A stretch of 64,000 bases of DNA, taken from the NCBI GenBank assembly GCA_963809545.1, contig CAWEKD010000006.1, positions 111,916-175,915 of the forward strand, given 5' to 3'. Origin of the DNA: Natronosporangium sp035305625 (GTDB taxonomy: Bacteria > Actinomycetota > Actinomycetes > Mycobacteriales > Micromonosporaceae). The notes under the pieces are model-generated. The model ran no database searches. It saw nothing but the letters and a program-made list of their open reading frames with translations, and was not told the origin of the DNA. The position numbers were made by a program, and so were the translations under genes. Every line of letters begins with the position of its first letter. The first letter of the stretch is position 1. Below are positions 34,940 through 44,379 of this stretch, one piece after another.

Positions 34940-35305
34940 CTACGCCCGGAACACGTGCCGGCGGATCGCCGCCACATTGCCGAAGATCCGCACCCCGAAC
35001 ACGACCACCACCCCGATCGACAGCAGGCTACCCACCCCCAACTGGTCGCCCAAGAACACGATCAGCGCCGCCACCAACACATTGGAGATGAACGAGATCA
35101 CAAACTGCTTGTCGTCGAAGATCCCGTCCAGCTTCGCCCGAATGCCCCCGAACACCGCGTCCAGCGCCGCCACCACCGCGATCGGCAGATACGGCAACAG
35201 CCAAATCGGCACACTCGGGTCGAGCAGCACCCCCAGCACCACCCCGGCCACCAACGCCAGGGCCGCAAGGATCCAGGTCATGGGCAGACTCCAATCCACT
35301 GTCAA
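34940..35305 (-). CDS. sbp: Small basic protein (DUF1290, Sbp-like)
   Basis: 121 residues and almost entirely hydrophobic, with about four membrane helices (MTWILAALALVAGVVLGVLL, WLLPYLPIAVVAALDAVFGG, FVISFISNVLVAALIVFLGDQLG, LLSIGVVVVFGVRIF). The GGIRAKLDGIFDDKQF loop is the family signature. It overlaps the upstream DUF881 stop. Function is unknown; it is always found with DUF881. Confidence 0.9.
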   Translation of the reverse strand: MTVDWSLPMTWILAALALVAGVVLGVLLDPSVPIWLLPYLPIAVVAALDAVFGGIRAKLDGIFDDKQFVISFISNVLVAALIVFLGDQLGVGSLLSIGVVVVFGVRIFGNVAAIRRHVFRA

Positions 35306-36147
35306 TCGGGGACCGGCGTGGCATGGTACAGCTGCGGTGCGGCCGCCGCCGGCAACGTCAAATCGTCCTCGGCCCGCACCTGGTACTGGATGCCGTACTC
35401 ATCCACCAACAACCGCATCAACGCCGCCGCGGCCGACGCCTCGAACTCCTCCGCCAACCCCTTAGGACCGATCGCCGCCACCTCGTACGGCGAACTCATC
35501 GGCTGCCGATCCACCAAAATCGCCCCACTGGCGCTCCGGATAGTGGACACGGCCGTCAACCGCCGCCCGTTGACCGCCACCGCCTCCGCACCCGCCGCCC
35601 ACAACGCGTTCACAATCTGCTGCAAATCCCGGTCAATGATCCGGGCCTGCGGATCCACCACCTGCTCCCCGGTGACCGGATCCAACTGCGGCGGACCATC
35701 CGCCACCCGGACCACCACCCCGTCCCCGGTCACCCGCGCCAACCCCGTCGCCGCCTCCAACGCCCGCAGCTGCCGCACCGCCGCCGGATCCCCCAACTGG
35801 GCATCCCGCAACCGCGCCACCTGCTCCCGCAGCTCATCCGCCCGCGCCTGCAACGACTCCGTCTCCGCCTGCCGCTGCCGAATCTGCTGCTGCAGATCTG
35901 CCCGGACCTGACTCCGGGTCGGCTCCTCCGCCACCACCTGCTGGTAGGCCATCGCCACCACCAGCCCCACCACCAGCAGCGTCGCCAACATCGCCAACCG
36001 GGCTCCGCGCCACCCCGGCGGACGCGTCTCCCCCCGCGCCCGCCGCGCCTCTGCCGCCGCCGCATACCCCGGGTCCAACGGGTCCCGGAACAACTCATCC
36101 AGAAAATCCGGCGGTAACGGTCGATACGGATTCCGCGGATCGGTCAC
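35302..36147 (-). CDS. DUF881 family membrane-anchored protein (first copy)
   Basis: 281 residues. A cytoplasmic N-terminus, one helix (LAMLATLLVVGLVVAMAY, about 49-66), a coiled coil of about 50 residues, then the DUF881 domain (VTGDGVVVRVADG, DRDLQQIVNALWAAGAEAVAVNGRRL, SPYEVAAIGPKGL). The start overlaps the pgsA-like stop by 4 bases. Confidence 0.9.
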   Translation of the reverse strand: MTDPRNPYRPLPPDFLDELFRDPLDPGYAAAAEARRARGETRPPGWRGARLAMLATLLVVGLVVAMAYQQVVAEEPTRSQVRADLQQQIRQRQAETESLQARADELREQVARLRDAQLGDPAAVRQLRALEAATGLARVTGDGVVVRVADGPPQLDPVTGEQVVDPQARIIDRDLQQIVNALWAAGAEAVAVNGRRLTAVSTIRSASGAILVDRQPMSSPYEVAAIGPKGLAEEFEASAAAALMRLLVDEYGIQYQVRAEDDLTLPAAAAPQLYHATPVPD

Positions 36148-36731
36148 CGGTCAGTACGCCCCCTGCGCAGTAGCTCCACCATCTGCGTCAGATACAGCAC
36201 CCCGGCAACCCAGTACAACCCCAACCCCCACCAGGCCAGAGCCCACCCCACCGGCTCCGCCCACCCCTCGGTCCCCGGCACCGCGACCGCCAACAGCAGA
36301 ACCGGAAATGCCGTCAACAACAGGAAGGTGGCTGTCTTACCGAGATAATGCACCGGCAACGGACCATATCCGGCCCGCCGTAGCAGCGCCAACCCCCCGG
36401 CCATCACCAATTCCCGCGCCACCAACGCCACCGCAAACGGCCACGGCACAATCCGCGCCACGGTGAACGCCACCAACGTGGCCAGGATGTACAACCGGTC
36501 CGCCGCCGGATCCAACAACTCCCCGAACCGACTGACCTGCCCCAACCGGCGCGCCAACCAACCATCCAGCCAGTCGGTCGAGCCCCCCAGCACCAACACC
36601 GCCAGCGCCGCCAGCTCCTGCTCCGCCACCAGCAGCAAATACAAAAACAGCGGCACACCCAGCAGCCGTGCCAGACTAATCACATTGGGGACGGTCAGGA
36701 TCTGCCGGTAAGTCCGTTCGACAGCGGACAC
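36144..36731 (-). CDS. CDP-alcohol phosphatidyltransferase (PgsA-like)
   Basis: 195 residues from GTG 36731, which follows GGGGAGG. The CDP-OH-P motif is complete: DGWLARRLGQVSRFGELLDPAADR (DGx2ARx8Gx3Dx3D) at about residues 55-78. About five membrane spans follow. It probably makes phosphatidylglycerol-phosphate or cardiolipin. The neighbourhood resembles mycobacterial pgsA2. A frame beginning at 36827 is longer but lacks support. Confidence 0.88.
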   Translation of the reverse strand: MSAVERTYRQILTVPNVISLARLLGVPLFLYLLLVAEQELAALAVLVLGGSTDWLDGWLARRLGQVSRFGELLDPAADRLYILATLVAFTVARIVPWPFAVALVARELVMAGGLALLRRAGYGPLPVHYLGKTATFLLLTAFPVLLLAVAVPGTEGWAEPVGWALAWWGLGLYWVAGVLYLTQMVELLRRGRTDR

Positions 36732-36850
36732 CCAGGCCTCCCCTCCGCCGTGCCGCACCGAGCCCCCCGGCCCCACCGACAACGGCCACCGGCCCCTGCA
36801 ATATAACCGGCACCAGCAGACGCCCACGCGTCACGGGGACCCAGGCGATC

Positions 36851-38128
36851 TCACCCTCCCCGACGCCGCACCCGCCGGCGGAACCACCCCATCGCCACCA
36901 CCATCACCGCGAGCCCACCCGCCACGGCCACCAGCGACCCCACCGGCATCCACCCCGGCAGTGACAGCTCCCACCACCTCGCCGCCTCCCGCGCCGGCCC
37001 CGCCACCCCCTCCGGGGCCGGGGACGGCTCCGGGGTGGCCTGAAACCCGATCCCGGTCAACTCCGACGGATGCCCCTGCCCCGGCTCCACCAGATACCCC
37101 ACCGACGCCCCCGCCGGCACGGAGAACCCCCAGTCCAGCAACGCCGCCCCCTGGGCCCACCCCGGCAGCGGCGTCGCCTCCGCCCCCAGCAGCGTCACCA
37201 CCAACCGTCGACCATCCCGCTGGGCCGCCCCCACGAAACTGTGCCGCACCAGATCCGTGTAACCGGTCTTGCCGCCCAACGCCCCGGGGTACTCCGTCAA
37301 CAACCGGTTCTGGTTCTGGATCTCAAACCCATGCGGATCCCGCGGCGGCTGCGGGGGAATCCGCGTCCGCTCCGTCTGCACGTACCGCAGAAAATCCGGC
37401 CGATCAAACAACTGCCGCGCGATCAACGCCAAGTCGTACGCACTGGTGAACTGCCCCGGCCCATCCAAACCCGACGGCGTCACCGCATGGGTCTGCCACG
37501 CCCCCAGCCTCCGCGCCTCCTCGTTCATCAACCGCAGTCCACCCGCGACCCCGTCCGGCCCCCCCACCCAACCGGGCCAGCACATTGGCCGCATCATTGC
37601 CGGAGTTGAGCAACAGCCCCAGCCAGAGCGTCTCCACGGAATACTCGCCGCCGACCAGCAGCCCCACCGCGGAACTGCCCGGCTCGAAACCCATGTCCTC
37701 CTCGGTCACCTCCACCATCGACTCCGGATCGAGCCGGTCCAGCAACGCCGCCGCCAACAGCAACTTCTGCGTAGAGGCGGGGATCCCGTACTCGTGCGGC
37801 CCGCACCCGCCCAGCACCTCTCCGGTGTCCAGATCAGCCACTAACCAGGAAGTCGCCGACAACCGCTCCCCCGGCACCGGCGGCGCCTCAGGCGGCACCA
37901 CCAACCCCGCGGTGGCCAACGCTTCCCCACCCACCCGGCGCTCCCCGGGAGCGAAGTTCGGCGGCGACGCTGGTGGCTCCAGCCGCACCGGCGGCGTGCC
38001 CACCTCCGCCACTGGACACGGCACGTACTCCGGGAGGGAAGCACGGCCGACGCCGGCCCCACCGTCACCACCGGCATCATCAGCAACGCCAGCGCCCCGC
38101 TCGTCAACATCGTCCGAAAACCACCCAC
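36851..38128 (-). pseudogene. D-alanyl-D-alanine carboxypeptidase (S11), two frameshifts
   Basis: Three frames together make one secreted penicillin-binding protein of about 425 residues. The first frame (from 38128) gives the signal peptide ALALLMMPVVTVGPASA. The second (to about 37570) has the catalytic STQK and SGN motifs. The third has the KTG motif (ALGGKTGYTD) and a C-terminal membrane anchor. The breaks are a lost base near 38040-38050 and an extra base in a run of seven G near 37561-37567. Catalytic residues are intact, so sequence error is a serious alternative to real decay. Confidence 0.8.
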
Positions 38129-38246
38129 GAACTGACAGACTAGGCAGAACGGACGGAAAAGTCAGGCAGACCAACGAGGCCGACCGCCTCGCCATCCGCA
38201 ATCGGGCTGCGGTAGAGTTCCGCTGTCCGGTAATGACACCGGACGT

Positions 38247-38325
38247 CGGGCTGTGGCCTAGCTTGGTCCAAGGCGCCACACTGGGGGTGTGGAGAACCCC
38301 GGTTCAAATCCGGGCAGCCCGACCA
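38247..38325 (+). tRNA. tRNA-Pro (anticodon GGG)
   Basis: A 79-base cloverleaf with CCA encoded. The acceptor stem CGGGCTG pairs with CAGCCCG, discriminator A. The anticodon stem CCACA/TGTGG encloses loop CTGGGGG, giving anticodon GGG for CCC codons. The T arm CCCCGGTTCAAATCCGGG is typical. It is divergent from the carboxypeptidase gene and followed directly by a strong terminator. Confidence 0.97.
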
Positions 38326-38330
38326 CTCAT

Positions 38331-38376
38331 ACGTAGGGCCCCCACCGCGATGGCTGCGGTGGGGGCCCTACGTTTT
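38331..38376 (+). terminator. tRNA-Pro terminator
   Basis: A perfect 18-base stem (38331-38348 with 38356-38373), 7-base loop GATGGCT, then TTTT. It starts 6 bases after the tRNA CCA. Confidence 0.95.
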
Positions 38377-38672
38377 CCCATTGCGCCACGGCGGGCCCAC
38401 CCCAGCGCCGGTCGACCGACCGGCCGTTCCTGCCCGCCGATCGGCGTCGGTCCCGCGGCCGTGTGCTGGTAGTGGTCGGCTCGGCGGGTGCTCAGTGTCG
38501 CTGTCGGTGGGTTACCGGAATCTGGGTTGGTCGAGTCGGGTCACATCCGCTATTTCATCCTAGGACGCTAGGATCATGCTGAACGCCGAACGAAGCCGCT
38601 CCGGTCGACCGAAACGAAATTTCTCCCGCACACCCGCCGGACCCCGGCGACGACCGGGAACGCTTCCGGACC
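38377..38672. other. Intergenic region with a CTAG element and a short orphan ORF
   Basis: About 300 bases between the tRNA terminator and the end of der. The only features are the CTAG-rich element at 38559-38572 and an ATG at 38576, 3 bases after it. That ATG opens a 42-codon arginine-rich frame (MLNAERSRSGRPKRNF at its start). No family is recognised, and it could be the 5' remnant of a lost gene. Confidence 0.35.
38559..38572. promoter_or_regulatory. CTAG-rich element, copy 3 (CCTAGGACGCTAGG)
   Basis: Exact reverse complement of the copy at 10689-10702; 17 bases match when the flank is included. It lies 3 bases before an ATG on +. The same element 28 kb away beside another gene remnant suggests a shared regulator or a shared mobile origin. 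Confidence 0.45.
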
Positions 38673-40004
38673 TCAGGAGCGCCGGGCCCGGGGCCGGACC
38701 GTGAACTCGATCGGACTCCCCTCAAATCCGAACTCTTCCCGCAGCTTGCGCTCGAGGAAACGCAGGTAGGACGGATCCAACTGGCCGGTGGTGAACAGGA
38801 CAAACCGTGGTGGCGCCACTCCGGCCTGCGTAGCGAACAGGACCCGGGGGGCCTTACCTTGCCGCACCGGGTGCGGGGTGGCCTGGGTAAGCGCGCTCAA
38901 CCACTGGTTGAGCTGCCCGGTGGGCACTCGCTGCTCCCAGCTGGCCAGGGCCCGCCGCAACGCCGGAGCCAACCGGTCCACCGCCCGCCCGGTCTTGGCG
39001 GACACATTGACCCGGAGCGCCCACGGGTACCGGCGTAGCTCCCAGTCGATTTCCTTGTCCAGCTGGCGCCGCCGATCCTCGTCCACCAGATCCCACTTGT
39101 TGAACGCCAGCACCAGCGCCCGCCCCGCCTCGGCCACCATCGACACGATCCGCAGATCCTGCTCCGCGATCGGCTCGCTCGCGTCGAGCAGCACCACCGC
39201 CACCTCGGCGGCGTCGATCGCCCCGGCGGTACGCAGGCTGGCGTAGTACTCGGTGCCCCGCGCCTGCCCCACTCGGCGACGCAGCCCGGCGGTGTCCACC
39301 AGCAGCCACTGCTCGCCGCCGATCTCCACCAGGCTGTCCACCGGATCAACGGTGGTGCCCGCTACGTGGTCCACCACCGCCCGGGTCTCCCCCGCCAGCC
39401 GATTGAGCAGACTGGACTTGCCGACGTTGGGCCGGCCCACCAACGCCACCCGCCGCGGGCCCGCTCCCGCGGGCTCCTCGGTGGGGGGCGGCTCCGGCAG
39501 CCCTTCCATTACCCGGTCGAGCAGATCCCCTACCCCGCGACCGTGCAGGGCCGAGACCGGGTGCGGCTCCCCCAGCCCCAGCGACCATAGGGTGGCCGCC
39601 TCCAACTCCAGGGTGGGGTTGTCGGCCTTGTTCGCCACCAGGATCACCGGCTTGGCGCTACGCCGCAGCATCCGGACCGCCGCCTCGTCCAGGTCGGTCG
39701 CGCCTACCGTGGCCTCCACCACGAACAGCACCAGATCGGCGGTGGCCACCGCGGTCTCGGCTTGGGCGGCGATCGCGGCTGCCCGGTCCTTGGCGTCCGG
39801 GGCCCACCCACCCGTGTCCACGAGGGTGAACCGCCGCCCCGCCCAGGTGGCGTCGTAGGCCACCCGATCCCGGGTCACCCCGGGCTTGTCCTCCACCACC
39901 GCCTGCCGCCGCCCCAGGATGCGGTTGACGAGGGTGGACTTGCCGACATTGGGCCGGCCCACCACCGCCACCACCGGCGTCGCCCCGCTGCGCACTCCGG
40001 TCAC
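38673..40004 (-). CDS. der: Ribosome biogenesis GTPase Der (EngA)
   Basis: 443 residues with two GTPase domains, each with its own G1 motif (GRPNVGKST near residue 16 and GRPNVGKSS near 190), plus a C-terminal KH-like domain (LFTTGQLDPSYLRFLERKLREEFGFEG). Acts in 50S ribosome assembly. The start overlaps the cmk stop by 4 bases. Confidence 0.97.
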   Translation of the reverse strand: MTGVRSGATPVVAVVGRPNVGKSTLVNRILGRRQAVVEDKPGVTRDRVAYDATWAGRRFTLVDTGGWAPDAKDRAAAIAAQAETAVATADLVLFVVEATVGATDLDEAAVRMLRRSAKPVILVANKADNPTLELEAATLWSLGLGEPHPVSALHGRGVGDLLDRVMEGLPEPPPTEEPAGAGPRRVALVGRPNVGKSSLLNRLAGETRAVVDHVAGTTVDPVDSLVEIGGEQWLLVDTAGLRRRVGQARGTEYYASLRTAGAIDAAEVAVVLLDASEPIAEQDLRIVSMVAEAGRALVLAFNKWDLVDEDRRRQLDKEIDWELRRYPWALRVNVSAKTGRAVDRLAPALRRALASWEQRVPTGQLNQWLSALTQATPHPVRQGKAPRVLFATQAGVAPPRFVLFTTGQLDPSYLRFLERKLREEFGFEGSPIEFTVRPRARRS

Positions 40005-40675
40005 GGCTGCTCCCCCACCCGTTGACGCAACAGCTCGTGCAGGGCCGACACCACCGCGTCGATGTCCATGTCGGTGGTGTCCACCTCCACGGCGTCGGGT
40101 GCTTGCCGGAGGGGGTCAGTGGCCCGGGTGGAGTCCAGCTGGTCCCGCCGCGCCAGATCGGCGGCGGTCCGCTGCTCGTCGCTGCCGTCCTGGGCGCTGC
40201 GTCGCCGGGCCCGCTCGGCGGCGGAGGCGGTCAGGTAGACCTTCAAGTCGGCATCCGGCGCCACCACCGCCCCGATGTCGCGGCCCTCCACCACGATCCG
40301 GTCCACCCCGGCGATGATCTGCCGCTGCCGCTCCACCAGCCGCCGGCGTACCTCCGGCACCGCCGCGACCGCGGACACCGCGGCGGTGACCTCCGGGCCC
40401 CGGATCGGCCCGTCCACCGGCGTGCCATCTACCCGTACGTACGTTTTTTCCGGATCGGTGCTGATCTCCAGCGCGACCTCCCCGGTCACCTTCGCGATCC
40501 CTTCCCGGTCGCTCAGGTCGATGCCGGCCCGCAGCACCGCCCACGTGACCGCCCGGTACATCGCGCCGGTGTCCAGGTACGCGGCGCCCAGCCTGCTCGC
40601 CAACCGCCGGGACACGGTCGACTTACCGGATCCGGAGGGGCCGTCGACCGCCACCACGCACCGTTTGACCACCAT
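40001..40675 (-). CDS. cmk: Cytidylate kinase
   Basis: 224 residues from ATG 40675 (GGAGG, 7 bases). The P-loop is DGPSGSGKSTVSR, followed by YLDTGAMYRAVTWAV, GRDIGAVVAPDADLKVYLTAS and the ARRRSAQ lid. It phosphorylates CMP and dCMP. It belongs to a tight der-cmk-rluB-scpBA run. Confidence 0.96.
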   Translation of the reverse strand: MVVKRCVVAVDGPSGSGKSTVSRRLASRLGAAYLDTGAMYRAVTWAVLRAGIDLSDREGIAKVTGEVALEISTDPEKTYVRVDGTPVDGPIRGPEVTAAVSAVAAVPEVRRRLVERQRQIIAGVDRIVVEGRDIGAVVAPDADLKVYLTASAAERARRRSAQDGSDEQRTAADLARRDQLDSTRATDPLRQAPDAVEVDTTDMDIDAVVSALHELLRQRVGEQP

Positions 40676-40740
40676 CCGCACACCTCCATCATCCCCGTAC
40701 CCGCCGGCCGCCGTCTCGGGACGCCCGGGACCGGCCCCGG

Positions 40741-41493
40741 TCACCGCCGGGTCGGCACGCGGTCCGCCACCGCGAACAGCGCCGAAATCTCCTGCCGCGT
40801 CAGCCGGCGGGTGTGGCCGGGCTTGAGGTTACCGAGCCGGACCGACCCGATCGCCGTCCGGATCAGGCGGGCCACCGGCAGCCCCACCTCCGCCAGGAGC
40901 CGCCGCACGATGTGCTTCCGCCCCTCGTGCAGGACCACCTCCACCAAGGCGGCCCGGCCGACCGCGTCCACCACCCGGAACGAGTCCACCTTCGCCGGTC
41001 CGTCCGACAGCATCACCCCTGACCGGAGCTGCCGGCCGACCCTCTTGGGCACCGGGCCCGGCACCTGGCACAGGTACGTCTTGGACACCCCGTACGAGGG
41101 GTGGGTCAGGCGATGGGCGAGGTCCCCGTCGTTGGTGAACAGCAGCAGCCCCTCACTGTCGGCGTCCAACCGGCCGACGTGGAACACCCGCGTGTCGACG
41201 TCCCCCAGGTAGTCGGCCACGGTGGGGCGGCCCCGGTCGTCCTCCATGGTGGTCACCACCCCCCGGGGCTTGTTCAGCGCCAGGTAGACCATCCGGGGAT
41301 CAGTGACGATCCGCTCGCCGTCTACATAGATCACCGCGGTGGTCGGGTCGACGCGGTCGCCGAGCCGCGCCACCCGCCCGTTCACCGTCACCCGGCCCTC
41401 GGCGATCAATTCCTCGCAGGCGCGGCGGGACCCTACGCCCGCGGCGGCCAGCACTTTCTGCAACCGGATCGGTTCGTCGGCCTCAGTCGGCAT
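40741..41493 (-). CDS. 23S rRNA pseudouridine synthase (RluB/RsuA family)
   Basis: 250 residues. An N-terminal S4 RNA-binding domain (IRLQKVLAAAGVGSRRACEELI) is followed by the catalytic domain with FHVGRLDADSEGLLLFTNDGDLAHRLTHP, which holds the catalytic aspartate. HEGRKHIVRRLL is the later family motif. Probably RluB. It overlaps the scpB end by about 11 bases. Confidence 0.92.
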   Translation of the reverse strand: MPTEADEPIRLQKVLAAAGVGSRRACEELIAEGRVTVNGRVARLGDRVDPTTAVIYVDGERIVTDPRMVYLALNKPRGVVTTMEDDRGRPTVADYLGDVDTRVFHVGRLDADSEGLLLFTNDGDLAHRLTHPSYGVSKTYLCQVPGPVPKRVGRQLRSGVMLSDGPAKVDSFRVVDAVGRAALVEVVLHEGRKHIVRRLLAEVGLPVARLIRTAIGSVRLGNLKPGHTRRLTRQEISALFAVADRVPTRR

Positions 41494-42415
41494 CGGTCAC
41501 TCGCTCCGGTGGTGTGTCCGGATCCAGATCCGTCAGGTCGTCGGGCAGGAACGGCGCCAGCGGTGGCAGTTCGTCCAATGAGTTGAGCCCGAGCTTCTCC
41601 AGGAACACGCTGGTGGTGCGGTAGAGGTAGGCGCCGCTCTCCGGCTCGGTGCCGGCCTCCTCGATCAAACCGCGGGTCAACAGGGTGCGGATCACCCCGT
41701 CGCAGTTCACCCCGCGTACCGCCGCTACCCGCGCCCGGGTGACCGGTTGCCGGTAGGCGATCACCGCCAGGGTCTCCAGCGCGGCCTGACTCAGGCGGGC
41801 CTGCTGTCCGTCGAGCACGAACCGCTCCACGTACGCCGCCTGCTCCGCCCGGGTGTAGTACCGCCAGCCACCGGCCACCTGCCGCAGGTCGAATCCGCGC
41901 CCCTGGGCGGTGTATTCAGCCGCCAGGGCGGCCAGGGTCGCGGCCACCCGGTCCTCCGGTTCGTCCAACGCCTGCGCCAGCGCGGTCTCGCTGATCGGTT
42001 CGTCGGCCACCATCAGGATCGCTTCCAGCGCCGCCCGTAGCTCGGCCTCGGTCATCCCGCCCACCACCGGCGTCGCCACCGTCTCGACCGGTGGATCTGC
42101 CGCCGGGGTCGTCGCTGTGCCCGGCGCTGCGGGTGGGGGTGGCGGCGCGACGGCTTCGGTCGGAGGCGCCTCCGGGTCACGCGCCTCCACCACCGAAGGT
42201 GGCGGCGCGGGCAGGGACACCGGGGCGTCGACCGGGGCCCCCTCCATCGCGCGCGGCTCCGCCGTCGAGGGCGGCGAGGACAGCGGCGCGGGGGCGTCGA
42301 CCGACGCCGCCTCCGGCGCCCGCGACTCCGCCGTCGAAGGCGGCGACTCGGGCGGCGGCGGATCGGCCGGCGGCGCCGGCCGCACCGGCCAGGAGACCTC
42401 CGGCTGCTCGGTCAC
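41483..42415 (-). CDS. scpB: Segregation and condensation protein B
   Basis: 310 residues, longer than usual because of a disordered N-terminus of about 115 residues. That part holds three imperfect repeats of about 23 residues rich in Pro, Ala and Glu (each around PPSTAE or PPSVVE). The conserved part has two winged helices (ALEAILMVADEPISETALAQAL, LSQAALETLAVIAYRQPVTRA). It works with ScpA and Smc. The GTG start overlaps the scpA stop. Confidence 0.93.
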   Translation of the reverse strand: MTEQPEVSWPVRPAPPADPPPPESPPSTAESRAPEAASVDAPAPLSSPPSTAEPRAMEGAPVDAPVSLPAPPPSVVEARDPEAPPTEAVAPPPPPAAPGTATTPAADPPVETVATPVVGGMTEAELRAALEAILMVADEPISETALAQALDEPEDRVAATLAALAAEYTAQGRGFDLRQVAGGWRYYTRAEQAAYVERFVLDGQQARLSQAALETLAVIAYRQPVTRARVAAVRGVNCDGVIRTLLTRGLIEEAGTEPESGAYLYRTTSVFLEKLGLNSLDELPPLAPFLPDDLTDLDPDTPPERVTDAD

Positions 42416-43302
42416 CGTGACGCTTCCTCCTGTTCCCGCTCCTCACCGGCGCGCTGGGCCGGTGGCGCCGTCCCCGGCGCCCCGAGGTACTCGTCTACCG
42501 ACAGCTCAGTCGGCTCATCCCCACCGGTCCATCGGACGGTCAGGTCCCCCAGCGGCTGGACCTGCTCGAACCCGACCAGGCCCTCCCGGTACAGCTCCAA
42601 CAGTGCCAGGAACCGCGCCACCACCTCCAGGGTGCTGGTGCAGTCCTCACAAAGGGTACGGAAGTTCGCCACCCGGATCCGCAGCAGCCGGTCCCGCAGC
42701 AGCGCCGCATGCTCCCGGACACTGACCCGGACCTGGTGCACGTGGGCGGTCGACACCACCGGGGGCGGCTTGGGCGTCAAGGCCCGCGCGGCGATCTGCG
42801 CCAAGCGCTGGGGGCCGATCCCCAACACCAGCTCCGGCAGCGCCTGGGCGTACCGCGGCTCCAGCGACACCGCCCGCGGCCACTGGCGGGCTCCAGTCTC
42901 CATCAAGGTCGCCAGGTGCCCGGCCGCCTCCTTGAACGCCTGGTACTGCAGCAACCGGGCGAACAGCAGATCCCGGGCCTCCAGGAGGGCGAGATCCTCC
43001 TCGTCCTCCACCTCCGCCGCCGGCAGCAGCCGGGCGGTCTTCAAGTCCAGCAGGGTGGCGGCCACCACCAGGAACTCGCTGGTCTCGTCCAGGTCCCAGG
43101 CGTCCCCCAGCTCCCGCAGGTAGGCCAGGAACTCGTCGGTGACCTGATGCAGCGCCACCTCGGTGACGTCCAGCTTGTGCTTACCGATCAGCTGGAGCAG
43201 CAGGTCGAACGGGCCGGTGAAGTTGTCGAGACGGACCGTGAAACCACGGGAGGCCGGCTGGTCCGCGTCCGGTTGCTCGCGCACCATCGGGTCGGGGGCC
43301 AC
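42412..43302 (-). CDS. scpA: Segregation and condensation protein A (kleisin)
   Basis: 296 residues. The N-terminal Smc-binding segment FTGPFDLLLQLIGKHKLDVTEVALHQVTDEFLAYL is typical, and the C-terminal winged helix includes FLALLELYREGLVGFEQ. It lies 6 bases after parA. Confidence 0.95.
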   Translation of the reverse strand: MAPDPMVREQPDADQPASRGFTVRLDNFTGPFDLLLQLIGKHKLDVTEVALHQVTDEFLAYLRELGDAWDLDETSEFLVVAATLLDLKTARLLPAAEVEDEEDLALLEARDLLFARLLQYQAFKEAAGHLATLMETGARQWPRAVSLEPRYAQALPELVLGIGPQRLAQIAARALTPKPPPVVSTAHVHQVRVSVREHAALLRDRLLRIRVANFRTLCEDCTSTLEVVARFLALLELYREGLVGFEQVQPLGDLTVRWTGGDEPTELSVDEYLGAPGTAPPAQRAGEEREQEEASR

Positions 43303-43308
43303 CGGAGA

Positions 43309-44310
43309 TCAGCCGCCACGCTCCGCCTGGGCCGCGATGACCTCCCGGGCCAGCTGCCGGTAATTACGCGCGCCCGAGGAGGCCGGGTCCAGGGTGGTGA
43401 TCGGGGCTCCCGCCACGGTCGACTCGGGGAACTTCACCGTCTTGGTGATCACGGTCTGGTAGACCTTGTCACCGAACGCCTCCACCACCCGCTGGAGCAC
43501 CTGCCGGCAGTGAGTGGTGCGACTGTCGTACATGGTGGCGAGGATGCCCTCCAGCTCCAGGTTGAAGTTGAGCCGCTCCCGCACCTTGTCGATGGTGTCC
43601 AACAACAGCGCCACCCCCCGGAGGCTGAAAAACTCGCACTCCAACGGGATGAGCACTCCATCAGCGCAGGTCAGCGCGTTGATCGCGAGCAAACCGAGGG
43701 ACGGCTGGCAGTCGATCAGGATGAAATCGTACTCGGCCCGCATCGGCCGCAGCACCCGGGCCAGCGCCATCTCCCGGGCCACCTCGCTGACCAGCTGAAT
43801 CTCCGCTGCTGACAGGTCGATGTTGGCCGGCACCACGTGCAGCCCGTCGATGTTGGTCTTGATCAGGACGTCCTCGATGCTGACATCGTCCTGCAGCAAC
43901 ACGTTGTAGATGGACAAGTCGAGGTTGTGCGGGTTGGCCCCCAACCCCACCGACAGCGCTCCCTGCGGGTCGAAATCCACCAACAGCACCCGCCGGCCGT
44001 ACTCAGCCAGGGCCGCGCCCAGGTTGATGGCGGTGGTGGTCTTACCCACCCCACCCTTCTGGTTGGCCATGGCGATGATGCGGGCCGGGCCGTGCCGGTC
44101 GATCGGCATCGGCTCCGGGATCGGCTTACGGGTGGTGTACGCCGCCGGGTCGGCCGGGCCAAAGTCGGCCCCGAGCCCGAGTCCACCGCCTGGTCCATCC
44201 CCGGGCATCGCGGACGAACCACCGGACGCGTGCTCGGGCGCCAGCGACACCGCCGGGGCCGCCGCCCCGGAGCGGATTGGCGTCACCGATTGGTCTGCGT
44301 GGGCTGCCAT
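43309..44310 (-). CDS. ParA/Soj-type chromosome partitioning ATPase
   Basis: 333 residues. About 70 disordered residues precede the deviant Walker A KGGVGKTT, then VLLVDFDPQGAL (Walker A') and FILIDCQPSLGLLAINAL (Walker B). A lone ParA upstream of scpAB is common in actinobacteria. There is no parB next to it, so this is not the main parAB locus. It may help load Smc-ScpAB. Confidence 0.9.
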   Translation of the reverse strand: MAAHADQSVTPIRSGAAAPAVSLAPEHASGGSSAMPGDGPGGGLGLGADFGPADPAAYTTRKPIPEPMPIDRHGPARIIAMANQKGGVGKTTTAINLGAALAEYGRRVLLVDFDPQGALSVGLGANPHNLDLSIYNVLLQDDVSIEDVLIKTNIDGLHVVPANIDLSAAEIQLVSEVAREMALARVLRPMRAEYDFILIDCQPSLGLLAINALTCADGVLIPLECEFFSLRGVALLLDTIDKVRERLNFNLELEGILATMYDSRTTHCRQVLQRVVEAFGDKVYQTVITKTVKFPESTVAGAPITTLDPASSGARNYRQLAREVIAAQAERGG

Positions 44311-44379
44311 GCTTCGGGCCTGCTCCCCCCGGAAACAACGTTGCTGCTGCCCGACTGTACGCCACCGGGAGCACTTTGG

